Assembly: GCA_002314915.1 (NCBI GenBank)
Contig: DCHU01000019.1
Coordinates: 889 to 14,485, forward strand
Reading direction: 5' to 3'
Origin: Caryophanales bacterium UBA1744
GTDB taxonomy: Bacteria > Bacillota_I > Bacilli_A > RFN20 > CAG-826
DNA length: 13,597 nt
Each line of letters starts with the position of its first letter. Position 1 is the first letter of the stretch. Below the pieces are notes generated by a model. The model was not told the origin of the DNA. It was given only the letters and a program-made list of their open reading frames with translations, and ran no database searches. Below are positions 7,610 through 12,946 of the stretch, one piece after another. The translations under genes and the position numbers were made by a program.

Positions 7610-8488
7610 TTAAAGTTCGAGTTTCTTACCCTTGAAATAAGCAACTACTGTGCCTGGGCCAACTGATGCACCGATGATTGGACCGATGATGCCCATATAT
7701 ACGCCTTTGACGTTAACCTTTGCCAAAATTGCTTCTTTCAGCATATTAGCTGCCGATTCGTCATCTGCGTGCAACACGGCGATCATCTGATTCTCAGGAT
7801 CGACAATGTTGTTTGCAACTTCGTTTGCAAGCTCTTCGATCGAAGATTTGCGTCCTCTGACCTTCTTGATTGCGAAGTTCTCGCCTTTGAGGTTTGAAAT
7901 GAGGATTGGTTTCATGCCGAGCATGTTGCCAAAGAAGGCCTTTCCTGCCGCAACACGTCCTGCACGTGCTAAATATGTAAGAGTTTCTGTAGCGCACCAC
8001 TGGTGATAGTAATCTCTATCGTTTTCAAGCGTTGCAACAATCTCTTCAACGCTCTTGCCTTCTTTAGCAAGGTTTGAAGCTTCGATTGCAAGGAAGCCTT
8101 CGCCCATAGATGAGTTTCTGGCATCAACGCAAGCAATCTTTGCGTCTGGATAATTTGGAAGTAATTCTTCTGCAACGACACGGCCTGTGTTGTATGAACC
8201 CGATAATGCGCTTGAGCAAGCGACATAGACGATGTCCATTCCCTTCTCTAAGTACTCAGTGAATTTCTTTGTGAATTCTTCAACGGTGACCTGAACGGTT
8301 TTAACTCGTGTTCCCTTTCTCATTTCACCATAGATCCAAGATGGAGTGTACTGTTCGTAGTCAAGGGAAGCTGGATATTCCTTTCCGTCGACTGTGACAG
8401 CCATCTTCAAGTAGTCGAGACCGAACTCATCACGGAGTTCTTTTGAGATGTCTGATGTTGAATCTGTTAATACTGCAATTTGTCTCAT
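7610..8488 (-). CDS. fakB: DegV family fatty acid-binding protein FakB
   Basis: DegV-fold proteins bind one fatty acid and present it to FakA. The preferred ATG at 8486-8488 has AAAGGAG 8 nt upstream and gives 292 residues beginning MRQIAVLTDSTSDIS, the standard family N-terminus. An in-frame ATG 15 codons earlier would add an untypical leader and is rejected. Conserved blocks are LTDSTSD (7-13), SSALSGSYNT (92-101, fatty acid-binding loop), LTYLARAGRVA (170-180) and IIGASVGPGT (271-280). In the last, many relatives have His two residues before GPG (HxGPG), whereas here it is Ser. It is the first gene of the operon, next to fakA, which supports FakB over other DegV roles. Chain specificity cannot be inferred. 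Confidence 0.92.
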   Translation of the reverse strand: MRQIAVLTDSTSDISKELRDEFGLDYLKMAVTVDGKEYPASLDYEQYTPSWIYGEMRKGTRVKTVQVTVEEFTKKFTEYLEKGMDIVYVACSSALSGSYNTGRVVAEELLPNYPDAKIACVDARNSSMGEGFLAIEASNLAKEGKSVEEIVATLENDRDYYHQWCATETLTYLARAGRVAAGKAFFGNMLGMKPILISNLKGENFAIKKVRGRKSSIEELANEVANNIVDPENQMIAVLHADDESAANMLKEAILAKVNVKGVYMGIIGPIIGASVGPGTVVAYFKGKKLEL

Positions 8489-8532
8489 AATTCTGTTCTC
8501 CTTTTGGATGTTCCGACTTTGCGAAACATACA

Positions 8533-8560
8533 AGCATAACTATAAATGCGAACTACGCAA
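8533..8560 (-). promoter_or_regulatory. Candidate promoter for the fakB operon (proximal)
   Basis: On the minus strand TTGCGT (8555-8560) is separated by 16 nt from TATGCT (8533-8538). The -35 and -10 are each partial matches. It would give a leader of about 40 nt before the fakB ATG. The distal TATAAT at the palindrome is an alternative. Confidence 0.3.
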
Positions 8561-8577
8561 GAGTTAATCTATCACTA

Positions 8578-8595
8578 GTAGATTATAAAATCTAC
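8578..8595 (-). promoter_or_regulatory. Palindrome GTAGATT-TTAT-AATCTAC enclosing a TATAAT box (possible operator)
   Basis: A perfect 7-bp inverted repeat with a 4-nt centre lies about 90 nt upstream of fakB. On the minus strand it contains a consensus TATAAT -10 hexamer, but the -35 at 17-18 nt is poor. A repressor site laid over a -10 box would explain this arrangement. There is no T-run after it, so it is not a terminator. The assignment is inference. Confidence 0.35.
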
Positions 8596-8763
8596 ATTAT
8601 TCTACGTTTTGAAAACTAGATGAGAGAGTATCAAAAACTATTTGGTTATAAAGAACAACGTTGGATTAGTACTGGGAATCTTAAGGTCAACGAATTGTAG
8701 AAGCTTGAATTGTCTCATGTTTAGAGAAAAACACGTTTTTTCGCTATATAAATAAATTTATGC

Positions 8764-8791
8764 TTGCAACCAGATTAGAATCTTGTATTAT
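8764..8791 (+). promoter_or_regulatory. Likely promoter of infC-rpmI-rplT
   Basis: TTGCAA (8764-8769) and TATTAT (8786-8791) are 16 nt apart, matching sigma-A boxes at 4/6 and 5/6 positions. A start near 8798 would give a leader of about 148 nt before the infC start, a reasonable length for an attenuated ribosomal protein leader. Confidence 0.5.
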
Positions 8792-8798
8792 TTTGCAT

Positions 8799-8931
8799 GT
8801 CGAAAAAGTAGAAAGCAGTTCCAGCACGAACTCGCCAGACCTCCTCAGGAGATTGGCCCCGGCTACAATGGACTTAATAATCCATATTGTGAGGCGTGCA
8901 GATTGCTGCGCGCTATTTTTTTCGAGAAATT
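8799..8931 (+). promoter_or_regulatory. infC leader RNA, probable L20-type autoregulatory attenuator
   Basis: Between the likely transcription start and the infC SD lie a CTCC-TCA-GGAG hairpin (8841-8851), an imperfect ACAATGGA/TCCATATTGT hairpin (about 8866-8890), and the terminator hairpin at 8894-8922. GCACG at 8824-8828 is exactly complementary to CGTGC at 8895-8899 in the 5' arm of the terminator and could form the competing antiterminator. In Firmicutes, L20 is known to repress infC-rpmI-rplT by favouring a leader terminator, and the third gene of this operon is rplT. I did not recognise the L20 binding site itself. Confidence 0.55.
8894..8922 (+). terminator. Attenuator terminator upstream of infC
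   Basis: GCGTGCAG (8894-8901), loop ATTG and CTGCGCGC (8906-8913) form an 8-bp GC-rich stem with one G-U pair, followed directly by TATTTTTTT (8914-8922). It ends 9 nt before the infC ribosome binding site, so an intact terminator in front of an essential operon must be conditional. Confidence 0.85.
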
Positions 8932-8937
8932 GGAGGG
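8932..8937 (+). promoter_or_regulatory. infC ribosome binding site (decides the AUC start)
   Basis: GGAGGG is placed 8 nt before the in-frame ATC at 8946. No in-frame ATG, GTG or TTG lies at a workable distance. The next in-frame AUU-type codon (8955) would be 17 nt away. Confidence 0.8.
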
Positions 8938-8945
8938 TACTACCT

Positions 8946-9494
8946 ATCGCTTACATTAATCCACGTGATCAGCGTCGACCAGAAAAGAGACGCGATCCAA
9001 TCAATGAGAATGTCCGTTTCCCAGAGGTTCGTTTAATCGGACCTAACGGTGAGAACCTTGGCATCATGTCTTCTAGAGAAGCAAATCAGATTGCTGTTCA
9101 GCACAATCTCGACCTCTACTGCATTTCGCCAAAGGCAAATCCACCAGTATGCAAGATTCTTGACTACGGAAAATATCGCTTCGAACAGCAGAAAGCTGAG
9201 AAGCAAGCAAAAAAGAATCAGCACAAGACTGAAGTCAAACAGATTCAGCTAACTCCTCAAATCGGATTACACGACATTGAGACCAAGGCTCGTAAAGGAA
9301 GAGAATTCCTCGAGGATGGTAACAAAGTCGAAGTCGCTGTCATATTCCGTGGAAGACAGCTCTCACACAAAGAAGTCGGCGTCGATGTCATGAACAAGTT
9401 CCTTGAGATCCTCGCAGATGTTGCACAAGTTGATAAGGCCCCTTACTGGGAAGAAAAATGGTATAGAGCCATATTGGCGCCCAAGAAGAAATAA
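8946..9494 (+). CDS. infC: Translation initiation factor IF-3, apparent AUC start
   Basis: The predicted 182-residue protein has the IF3 N-terminal domain (INENVRFPEVRLIGPNGENLGIM, then SPKANPPVCKILDYGKYRFEQQK), the Lys-rich linker (KAEKQAKKNQ) and the C-terminal domain (IGLHDIETKARKGREFLEDGNKVEVAVIFRGRQLSH). IF3 binds the 30S subunit, polices start codon and initiator tRNA choice, and prevents subunit joining. The start is placed at ATC because GGAGGG is 8 nt upstream and the length then matches the family. Non-AUG starts are typical of infC and allow feedback by IF3 itself. The frame is open upstream to an ATG at 8760, but that extension would run through the leader terminator. The extreme C-terminus reads APYWEEKWYRAILAPKKK, where most IF3s have a PPKxEGRxM-like block. 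It is followed by rpmI after 12 nt. Confidence 0.93.
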   Translation: MAYINPRDQRRPEKRRDPINENVRFPEVRLIGPNGENLGIMSSREANQIAVQHNLDLYCISPKANPPVCKILDYGKYRFEQQKAEKQAKKNQHKTEVKQIQLTPQIGLHDIETKARKGREFLEDGNKVEVAVIFRGRQLSHKEVGVDVMNKFLEILADVAQVDKAPYWEEKWYRAILAPKKK

Positions 9495-9506
9495 AGGAGA
9501 AAGAAC

Positions 9507-9701
9507 ATGCCAAAAATGAAATCAAGCAGAACCTTGGCAAAGCGTATCAAGGTTACTGGAACAGGTAAGCTCAAAATCAAGCACGCTTACATGGGTCACT
9601 TCGCACCACGCAAATCAAGAAAACAGAGAAAGCATCTCGCAAAGGCTTATTATGTCGCAAAAGTCGATATGAAGAGAATTCGCGATATGATCTGCAAATA
9701 A
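9507..9701 (+). CDS. rpmI: 50S ribosomal protein L35
   Basis: This 64-residue, very basic protein begins MPKMKSSRTLAKRIKVTGTG and contains HFAPRKSRKQRKHL, the conserved L35 pattern, at full family length. SD AAAGGAG precedes the ATG. It is the middle gene of the conserved infC-rpmI-rplT operon, with spacing of 12 nt on each side. Codon choice favours C-ending codons, as in the two neighbours, consistent with high expression. Confidence 0.96.
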   Translation: MPKMKSSRTLAKRIKVTGTGKLKIKHAYMGHFAPRKSRKQRKHLAKAYYVAKVDMKRIRDMICK

Positions 9702-9713
9702 GGAGGAAAGACA

Positions 9714-10085
9714 ATGAGAGTTAAGAATAGTGTTGCTACACACGCACGTAGAAAGAAAATCCTCAAGGCAGCTGAAGGTTACTTCGGTTCCAAGCACCTC
9801 CTCTTCAAGACAGCTAAAGAGCAGGTCTTAAAAGGTTACAAGTACGCATACCAGTCAAGAAGAGACAGAAAGTCTGACTTCAGAAAACTCTGGATCAAGC
9901 GTATCAACGCTGCATGCCACCAGAATGGCCTCAGCTATTCCAGATTCATCGACGGCTTAACAAAGGCTGGCATCATCTCAAAGACTGGCGAAGGTCTTAA
10001 CAGAAAGATGTTATCCGAATTAGCTATCAACGATCCAAAGGCTTTCGCAGAACTCTGCGAAACAGCTAAGAAGGCTGGAAAGTAA
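9714..10085 (+). CDS. rplT: 50S ribosomal protein L20
   Basis: The 123-residue protein has the L20 signature blocks RVKNSVATHARRKKILK, GYFGSKHLLFKTAKEQ, YQSRRDRKSDFRKLWIKRIN, GLSYSRFIDGL and NRKMLSELA. It is a few residues longer than many L20s because of a Lys-rich C-terminal end. SD AGGAGG is 7 nt before the ATG. L20 is an early assembly protein binding 23S rRNA and, in Firmicutes, also the repressor of its own operon through the infC leader, which here carries a clear attenuator. A terminator begins 14 nt after the stop. Confidence 0.97.
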   Translation: MRVKNSVATHARRKKILKAAEGYFGSKHLLFKTAKEQVLKGYKYAYQSRRDRKSDFRKLWIKRINAACHQNGLSYSRFIDGLTKAGIISKTGEGLNRKMLSELAINDPKAFAELCETAKKAGK

Positions 10086-10099
10086 TTTCTAAAAGACTT

Positions 10100-10129
10100 A
10101 GACCTCACTTACGTGGGGTCTTTTCTTTT
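10100..10129 (+). terminator. Intrinsic terminator of infC-rpmI-rplT
   Basis: AGACCTCAC (10100-10108), loop TTAC and GTGGGGTCT (10113-10121) form a 9-bp stem with one G-U pair, followed by TTTCTTTT. It lies 15 nt after the rplT stop. Confidence 0.9.
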
Positions 10130-10146
10130 GCATTTTCTCAGTAGGA

Positions 10147-10179
10147 ATTAAAGAAAAAAGAGCCTTCAAATGGCTCTTT
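10147..10179 (-). terminator. Intrinsic terminator of the small membrane protein gene
   Basis: On the minus strand AAAGAGCC, loop ATTTGAA and GGCTCTTT form a perfect 8-bp stem, followed by TTTCTTT. It starts 12 nt after the stop at 10192 and faces the rplT terminator, separating two convergent units. Confidence 0.88.
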
Positions 10180-10191
10180 ATATCTACTTGA

Positions 10192-10545
10192 TTATTCAAC
10201 AGGTTTTGATTCAACTTCTGTTGCGCCTTCAGTTGATGTTGATGTGCTTGCAGTCGCTTTAGGATTCGGATCTTCTTGAGGAGTTGCCTCATCTACATCA
10301 CATAGCCAATGAATCTTCTCGCCATTGCAAACGTGAACAAGGTCAACGAATAAGCAGATGAGCGCGAATGGCCAAAGGACGCATTCAATAATCGCAACAA
10401 TCAATGGCTGCGTTTTCTTAGGGCCTCCAGCAATACAGGAGTCAACAAAGAGCATGACTCTATATATTATGTAAGCGTCTCCGAATATAACGCAGAGCAC
10501 TTTTAACCACTTTGGGAATTTAGTATCGAAATAATTAGTAAGCAT
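10192..10545 (-). CDS. Small membrane protein of unknown function
   Basis: I do not recognise this 117-residue protein. It has two hydrophobic segments, at about 12-35 (WLKVLCVIFGDAYIIYRVML) and about 48-70 (LIVAIIECVLWPFALICLFV), joined by a short Gly/Pro/Lys loop, then a Cys/His-bearing stretch (VCNGEKIHWLC), and a low-complexity Ser/Thr/Pro/Glu tail (about 87-117). The segments suggest a hairpin membrane protein with both ends on the same side. SD AAGGA lies 8 nt before the ATG, and a good promoter is immediately upstream. It is probably a real gene because it has a promoter, SD and terminator of its own. It could be mono-cistronic or also be reached by read-through from asd. Confidence 0.72.
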   Translation of the reverse strand: MLTNYFDTKFPKWLKVLCVIFGDAYIIYRVMLFVDSCIAGGPKKTQPLIVAIIECVLWPFALICLFVDLVHVCNGEKIHWLCDVDEATPQEDPNPKATASTSTSTEGATEVESKPVE

Positions 10546-10550
10546 TTAAA

Positions 10551-10602
10551 AAATCCTTCGCCGCTTATTATAAATAATATATAGATAAGGACAAAAGGAT
10601 TT
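10551..10602 (-). promoter_or_regulatory. Long-loop stem that would bury the SD of the small membrane protein
   Basis: On the minus strand AAATCCTT (from 10602), eight nt after the asd stop, is exactly complementary to AAGGATTT (ending 10551), which is the SD of the next gene, with a 36-nt AT-rich loop between. TTTT follows the second arm. In read-through RNA from asd the SD would be paired, or the structure could act as a weak terminator. RNA from the internal promoter would lack the first arm. Confidence 0.4.
10567..10594 (-). promoter_or_regulatory. Promoter of the small membrane protein gene
   Basis: On the minus strand TTGTCC (10589-10594), a 16-nt AT-rich spacer and a perfect TATAAT (10567-10572). 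Transcription would begin only about 15 nt before the start codon, just ahead of the SD. Confidence 0.65.
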
Positions 10603-10609
10603 ATTGGTT

Positions 10610-11611
10610 TTATTTTACAAACAACTCAGCAATCTGAATTGCGTTTGTTGCAGCACCTTTTCTAACCTGGTCACCACAACAGAAGAGAGTGATGCCGTTT
10701 GGATTGAGAAGATCTTCTCTGATACGTCCAACCCAGACGAGATCCTGATCGGATGTGTCTAATGGCATTGGGTAGATCTTGTTTGCTGGATCATCAACAA
10801 GTTTGCAGCCTTTTTCATTTGCGATTGCATTTTTGACTGCATCGATTGTTAAGTGGTCTTTAGTAACTAATGTTACGGAGATTGAGTGGCTTCTGAAGAC
10901 TGGGACGCGAACGCATGTACAGTTAACCTTAAGGTTAGGGAGATGCATGATCTTTCTTCCCTCATTCTGCATCTTCATTTCTTCAGTTGTGTATCCATTC
11001 TCCAAGAATGAACCAATGTGTGGGATTAAGTTATAAGCGATCTGATACTGGAATGTCTCAGGATGTACTGGGTTTCCTGCTTCAATATCCTTAACTTCCT
11101 GTGCTAATTCCTTAGGTCCATTTGCACCTGCTCCCGATGTAGCCTGGTAGGTTGAAGCAACGACTGCCTGGATTTCAGAGAGTTTGTTAATAGCGTTGAT
11201 AGCAACGAGTGTGATGATTGTTGAGCAGTTAGGGTTTGAGATAATTCCGTGATGATTATAAGCGTCCTGAGGGTTGATTTCTGGAACGACGAGTGGAACG
11301 TTAGGATCCATACGGAATGCGCTGGAATTGTCGATAAATACACATCCTGCCTTAACGATAGCGTCAGCGTACTGCTGAGCAATCTTGTTTGGAGATGCGC
11401 CTAAGACGATATCAACGCCTTTGAAGGAATCTTCAGTGATAGCCTGAACTTCAACTTCTCCTCCCATGAATGGGATCTTCATGCCAGCGCTTCTAGCACT
11501 AGCGAGTGGGATTAATTTTGAGACTGGAAAGTTTCTCTCTTCGAGAACCTTCATCATTTCTCTTCCAACGGCGCCTGTAGCACCGAGAATAGCAACAACA
11601 AATTCTTTCAT
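10610..11611 (-). CDS. asd: Aspartate-semialdehyde dehydrogenase
   Basis: This NADP-dependent enzyme reduces aspartyl-phosphate to aspartate semialdehyde, the branch point to DAP/lysine, methionine and threonine. The 333-residue length is normal. The nucleotide-binding motif GATGAVG is at 10-16, the catalytic Cys129 in SNPNCST, and the catalytic His242 in RVPVFRSHSIS. The QATSGAG block (156-162) and C-terminal GAATNAIQIAELF are also typical of the bacterial Asd class. SD AAGGAAA precedes the ATG. It begins 12 nt after the lysC stop, so kinase and dehydrogenase, consecutive steps with a labile intermediate, are co-transcribed. Confidence 0.96.
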   Translation of the reverse strand: MKEFVVAILGATGAVGREMMKVLEERNFPVSKLIPLASARSAGMKIPFMGGEVEVQAITEDSFKGVDIVLGASPNKIAQQYADAIVKAGCVFIDNSSAFRMDPNVPLVVPEINPQDAYNHHGIISNPNCSTIITLVAINAINKLSEIQAVVASTYQATSGAGANGPKELAQEVKDIEAGNPVHPETFQYQIAYNLIPHIGSFLENGYTTEEMKMQNEGRKIMHLPNLKVNCTCVRVPVFRSHSISVTLVTKDHLTIDAVKNAIANEKGCKLVDDPANKIYPMPLDTSDQDLVWVGRIREDLLNPNGITLFCCGDQVRKGAATNAIQIAELFVK

Positions 11612-11623
11612 TTCAATATTTCC

Positions 11624-12934
11624 TTATAAGAGATTCTGCTCATGGAGTCCTTTGTAGAGAGCAGCGAGCGCCTGGTCAGCATCTGATGTTTCAAGACCGA
11701 CCATCATGTTCATTTCATCTGGTGACTGGACGATCATCTTGACGTTGATGTTTTCGCTAGCAAGGATTCCTAAGACCTTTGCTGATAAACCGATGTATCC
11801 AATCATGTTGAGACCGACGACAGCGAGAAGCGACATGTTCTTTTCGAAGTCGACTTCGCAATCGAGTTCTTCCTTTAAATCGGAGAGAATCTTATGAATG
11901 CATTTGGAAACGTTTGCTTCCTGAACAACGACTGTGATGTTGTCCATTCCGGTTGGGATGTGTTCGACTGAAACGTTATATCTCTTGAAGATTTCAAGGA
12001 CATCATAGATGAAACCGATCTGGTTAGCCATGTGTCTCTTGTAGATGAAGAAGTTAACGAATCCCTTCTTGCATGCTAATCCGGTGACCGGTCTTTCCTG
12101 TTTAGCTTCTTCGACGATGTAAGTACCAGGAGCTGTTGGGTCATTGGTGTTCTTGATGTGGATAGGGATGTTGTGTGTCTGGCATGGACGGACTGAGTTC
12201 TGGTGAAGGACGTCTGCACCCATGTACGACATTTCACGTAATTCTTCGTATGTGATTGATTCAACGACTTCTGCATCCTTAACGATACGTGGGTCTGCTT
12301 TATAAACACCTGAGACGTCTGTCCAGTTCTCATACACATCAGCGCCTAAGAATGCGGCGATGTATGAACCGGTTATGTCTGAGCCACCGCGGGAGAATAA
12401 ATGAATGTCGCCGTTTGGATATGATCCATAGAATCCTGGGACGACGATGCGTCCATATGTTTCAACGGCTTCTCTAACTGCTGTCGCGGAAGCTTCTTCA
12501 TCAAGTTCGCCATCGAATGTGAAGTGAAGAACGTCTGCTGCGTCGACGAATTCGAATCCGAGGGTCTCTGCCATTAATCTAGCTGAGAAGTATTCTCCTC
12601 TTGAAACGATTCTGTTTGTATCCGTGTTCTTGTTGCATGAATCGAAGAAGGCTTTGATTTCGTCCTCTATCTTGTAACCGAGTTTAAGGTCATCAGAGAT
12701 TTCCTTATAGCGGTTCATGATTTCGCCTTCAATCTTGTCCTCTGGAACACTGTATTTGTAGTGTGATCTTAAAGTGTACAAGTAATCCGTGATTTTGATA
12801 TCACCAGAACATCTCTTGCCTGGAGCTGAGACGACCACGACCTGAATATCAGGGTTTGAAGAAACAATCTTCTTTACCTTAGCGAACTGTGTTGCTGAGG
12901 CGAGTGAGCTACCACCGAATTTTGCTACTATCAT
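11624..12934 (-). CDS. lysC: Aspartokinase, monofunctional with C-terminal ACT domains
   Basis: The enzyme phosphorylates aspartate, the first and regulated step of the aspartate pathway. The 436 residues include the kinase motif KFGGSSL (5-11), NRIVSRGEYFSARLMA (107-122), FSRGGSDITGSYIAAFLGAD (180-199) and WTDVSGVYKADPRIV (204-218). Two C-terminal ACT domains follow (about 300-436), with GLNMIGYIGLSAKVLGIL (374-391) in the second; these normally bind the feedback amino acid. Length and motifs resemble the long single-chain aspartokinases (B. subtilis YclM/E. coli LysC type) more than the alpha/beta type with an internal start. SD AAGGAGGT lies before the ATG, and lysA ends 12 nt upstream. 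The effector is likely lysine because of the linkage to lysA; this is inference. Confidence 0.94.
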   Translation of the reverse strand: MIVAKFGGSSLASATQFAKVKKIVSSNPDIQVVVVSAPGKRCSGDIKITDYLYTLRSHYKYSVPEDKIEGEIMNRYKEISDDLKLGYKIEDEIKAFFDSCNKNTDTNRIVSRGEYFSARLMAETLGFEFVDAADVLHFTFDGELDEEASATAVREAVETYGRIVVPGFYGSYPNGDIHLFSRGGSDITGSYIAAFLGADVYENWTDVSGVYKADPRIVKDAEVVESITYEELREMSYMGADVLHQNSVRPCQTHNIPIHIKNTNDPTAPGTYIVEEAKQERPVTGLACKKGFVNFFIYKRHMANQIGFIYDVLEIFKRYNVSVEHIPTGMDNITVVVQEANVSKCIHKILSDLKEELDCEVDFEKNMSLLAVVGLNMIGYIGLSAKVLGILASENINVKMIVQSPDEMNMMVGLETSDADQALAALYKGLHEQNLL

Positions 12935-12946
12935 TTGACGACCTCC

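Larger units (their letters stand above)
8489..8945. other. Divergent intergenic region between fakB and infC (457 nt)
   Basis: No gene is supported here, although the infC frame happens to stay open back to 8760. Going from left to right it holds the fakB ribosome binding site, two candidate minus-strand promoters with a perfect 7-bp inverted repeat at 8578-8595, a stretch (8607-8620) resembling the rRNA spacer of Firmicutes, an imperfect CGTTG/CAACG fold at about 8659-8692, the best plus-strand promoter at 8764-8791, and the infC attenuator leader. I see no tRNA, T-box or known riboswitch consensus. Confidence 0.6.

Noticed and set aside
8489..8533. Earlier fakB start giving a 15-residue extension
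   Set aside because: The extension includes the AAAGGAG SD of the ATG at 8488, and DegV proteins begin just before the LTDST motif.
8665..8680. FapR-type operator for the fatty acid genes (TTAGTAC at 8665-8671; GTACTAA at 909-915)
   Set aside because: Only half-sites are present; the second half of the palindrome is not matched at either place.
8724..8741. AAAAA-CACG-TTTTTT hairpin as terminator
   Set aside because: The stem is only A-T pairs and no gene ends nearby.
8760..8945. N-terminal extension of infC from the ATG at 8760 or 8868
   Set aside because: It would translate through the promoter and the leader terminator. There is no SD at either ATG, the extension has no IF3 similarity, and a perfect SD stands before the ATC at 8946.
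8489..8945. tRNA, T-box or known metabolite riboswitch in the long intergenic region
   Set aside because: I found no cloverleaf, no T-box consensus and no recognisable aptamer core on either strand.
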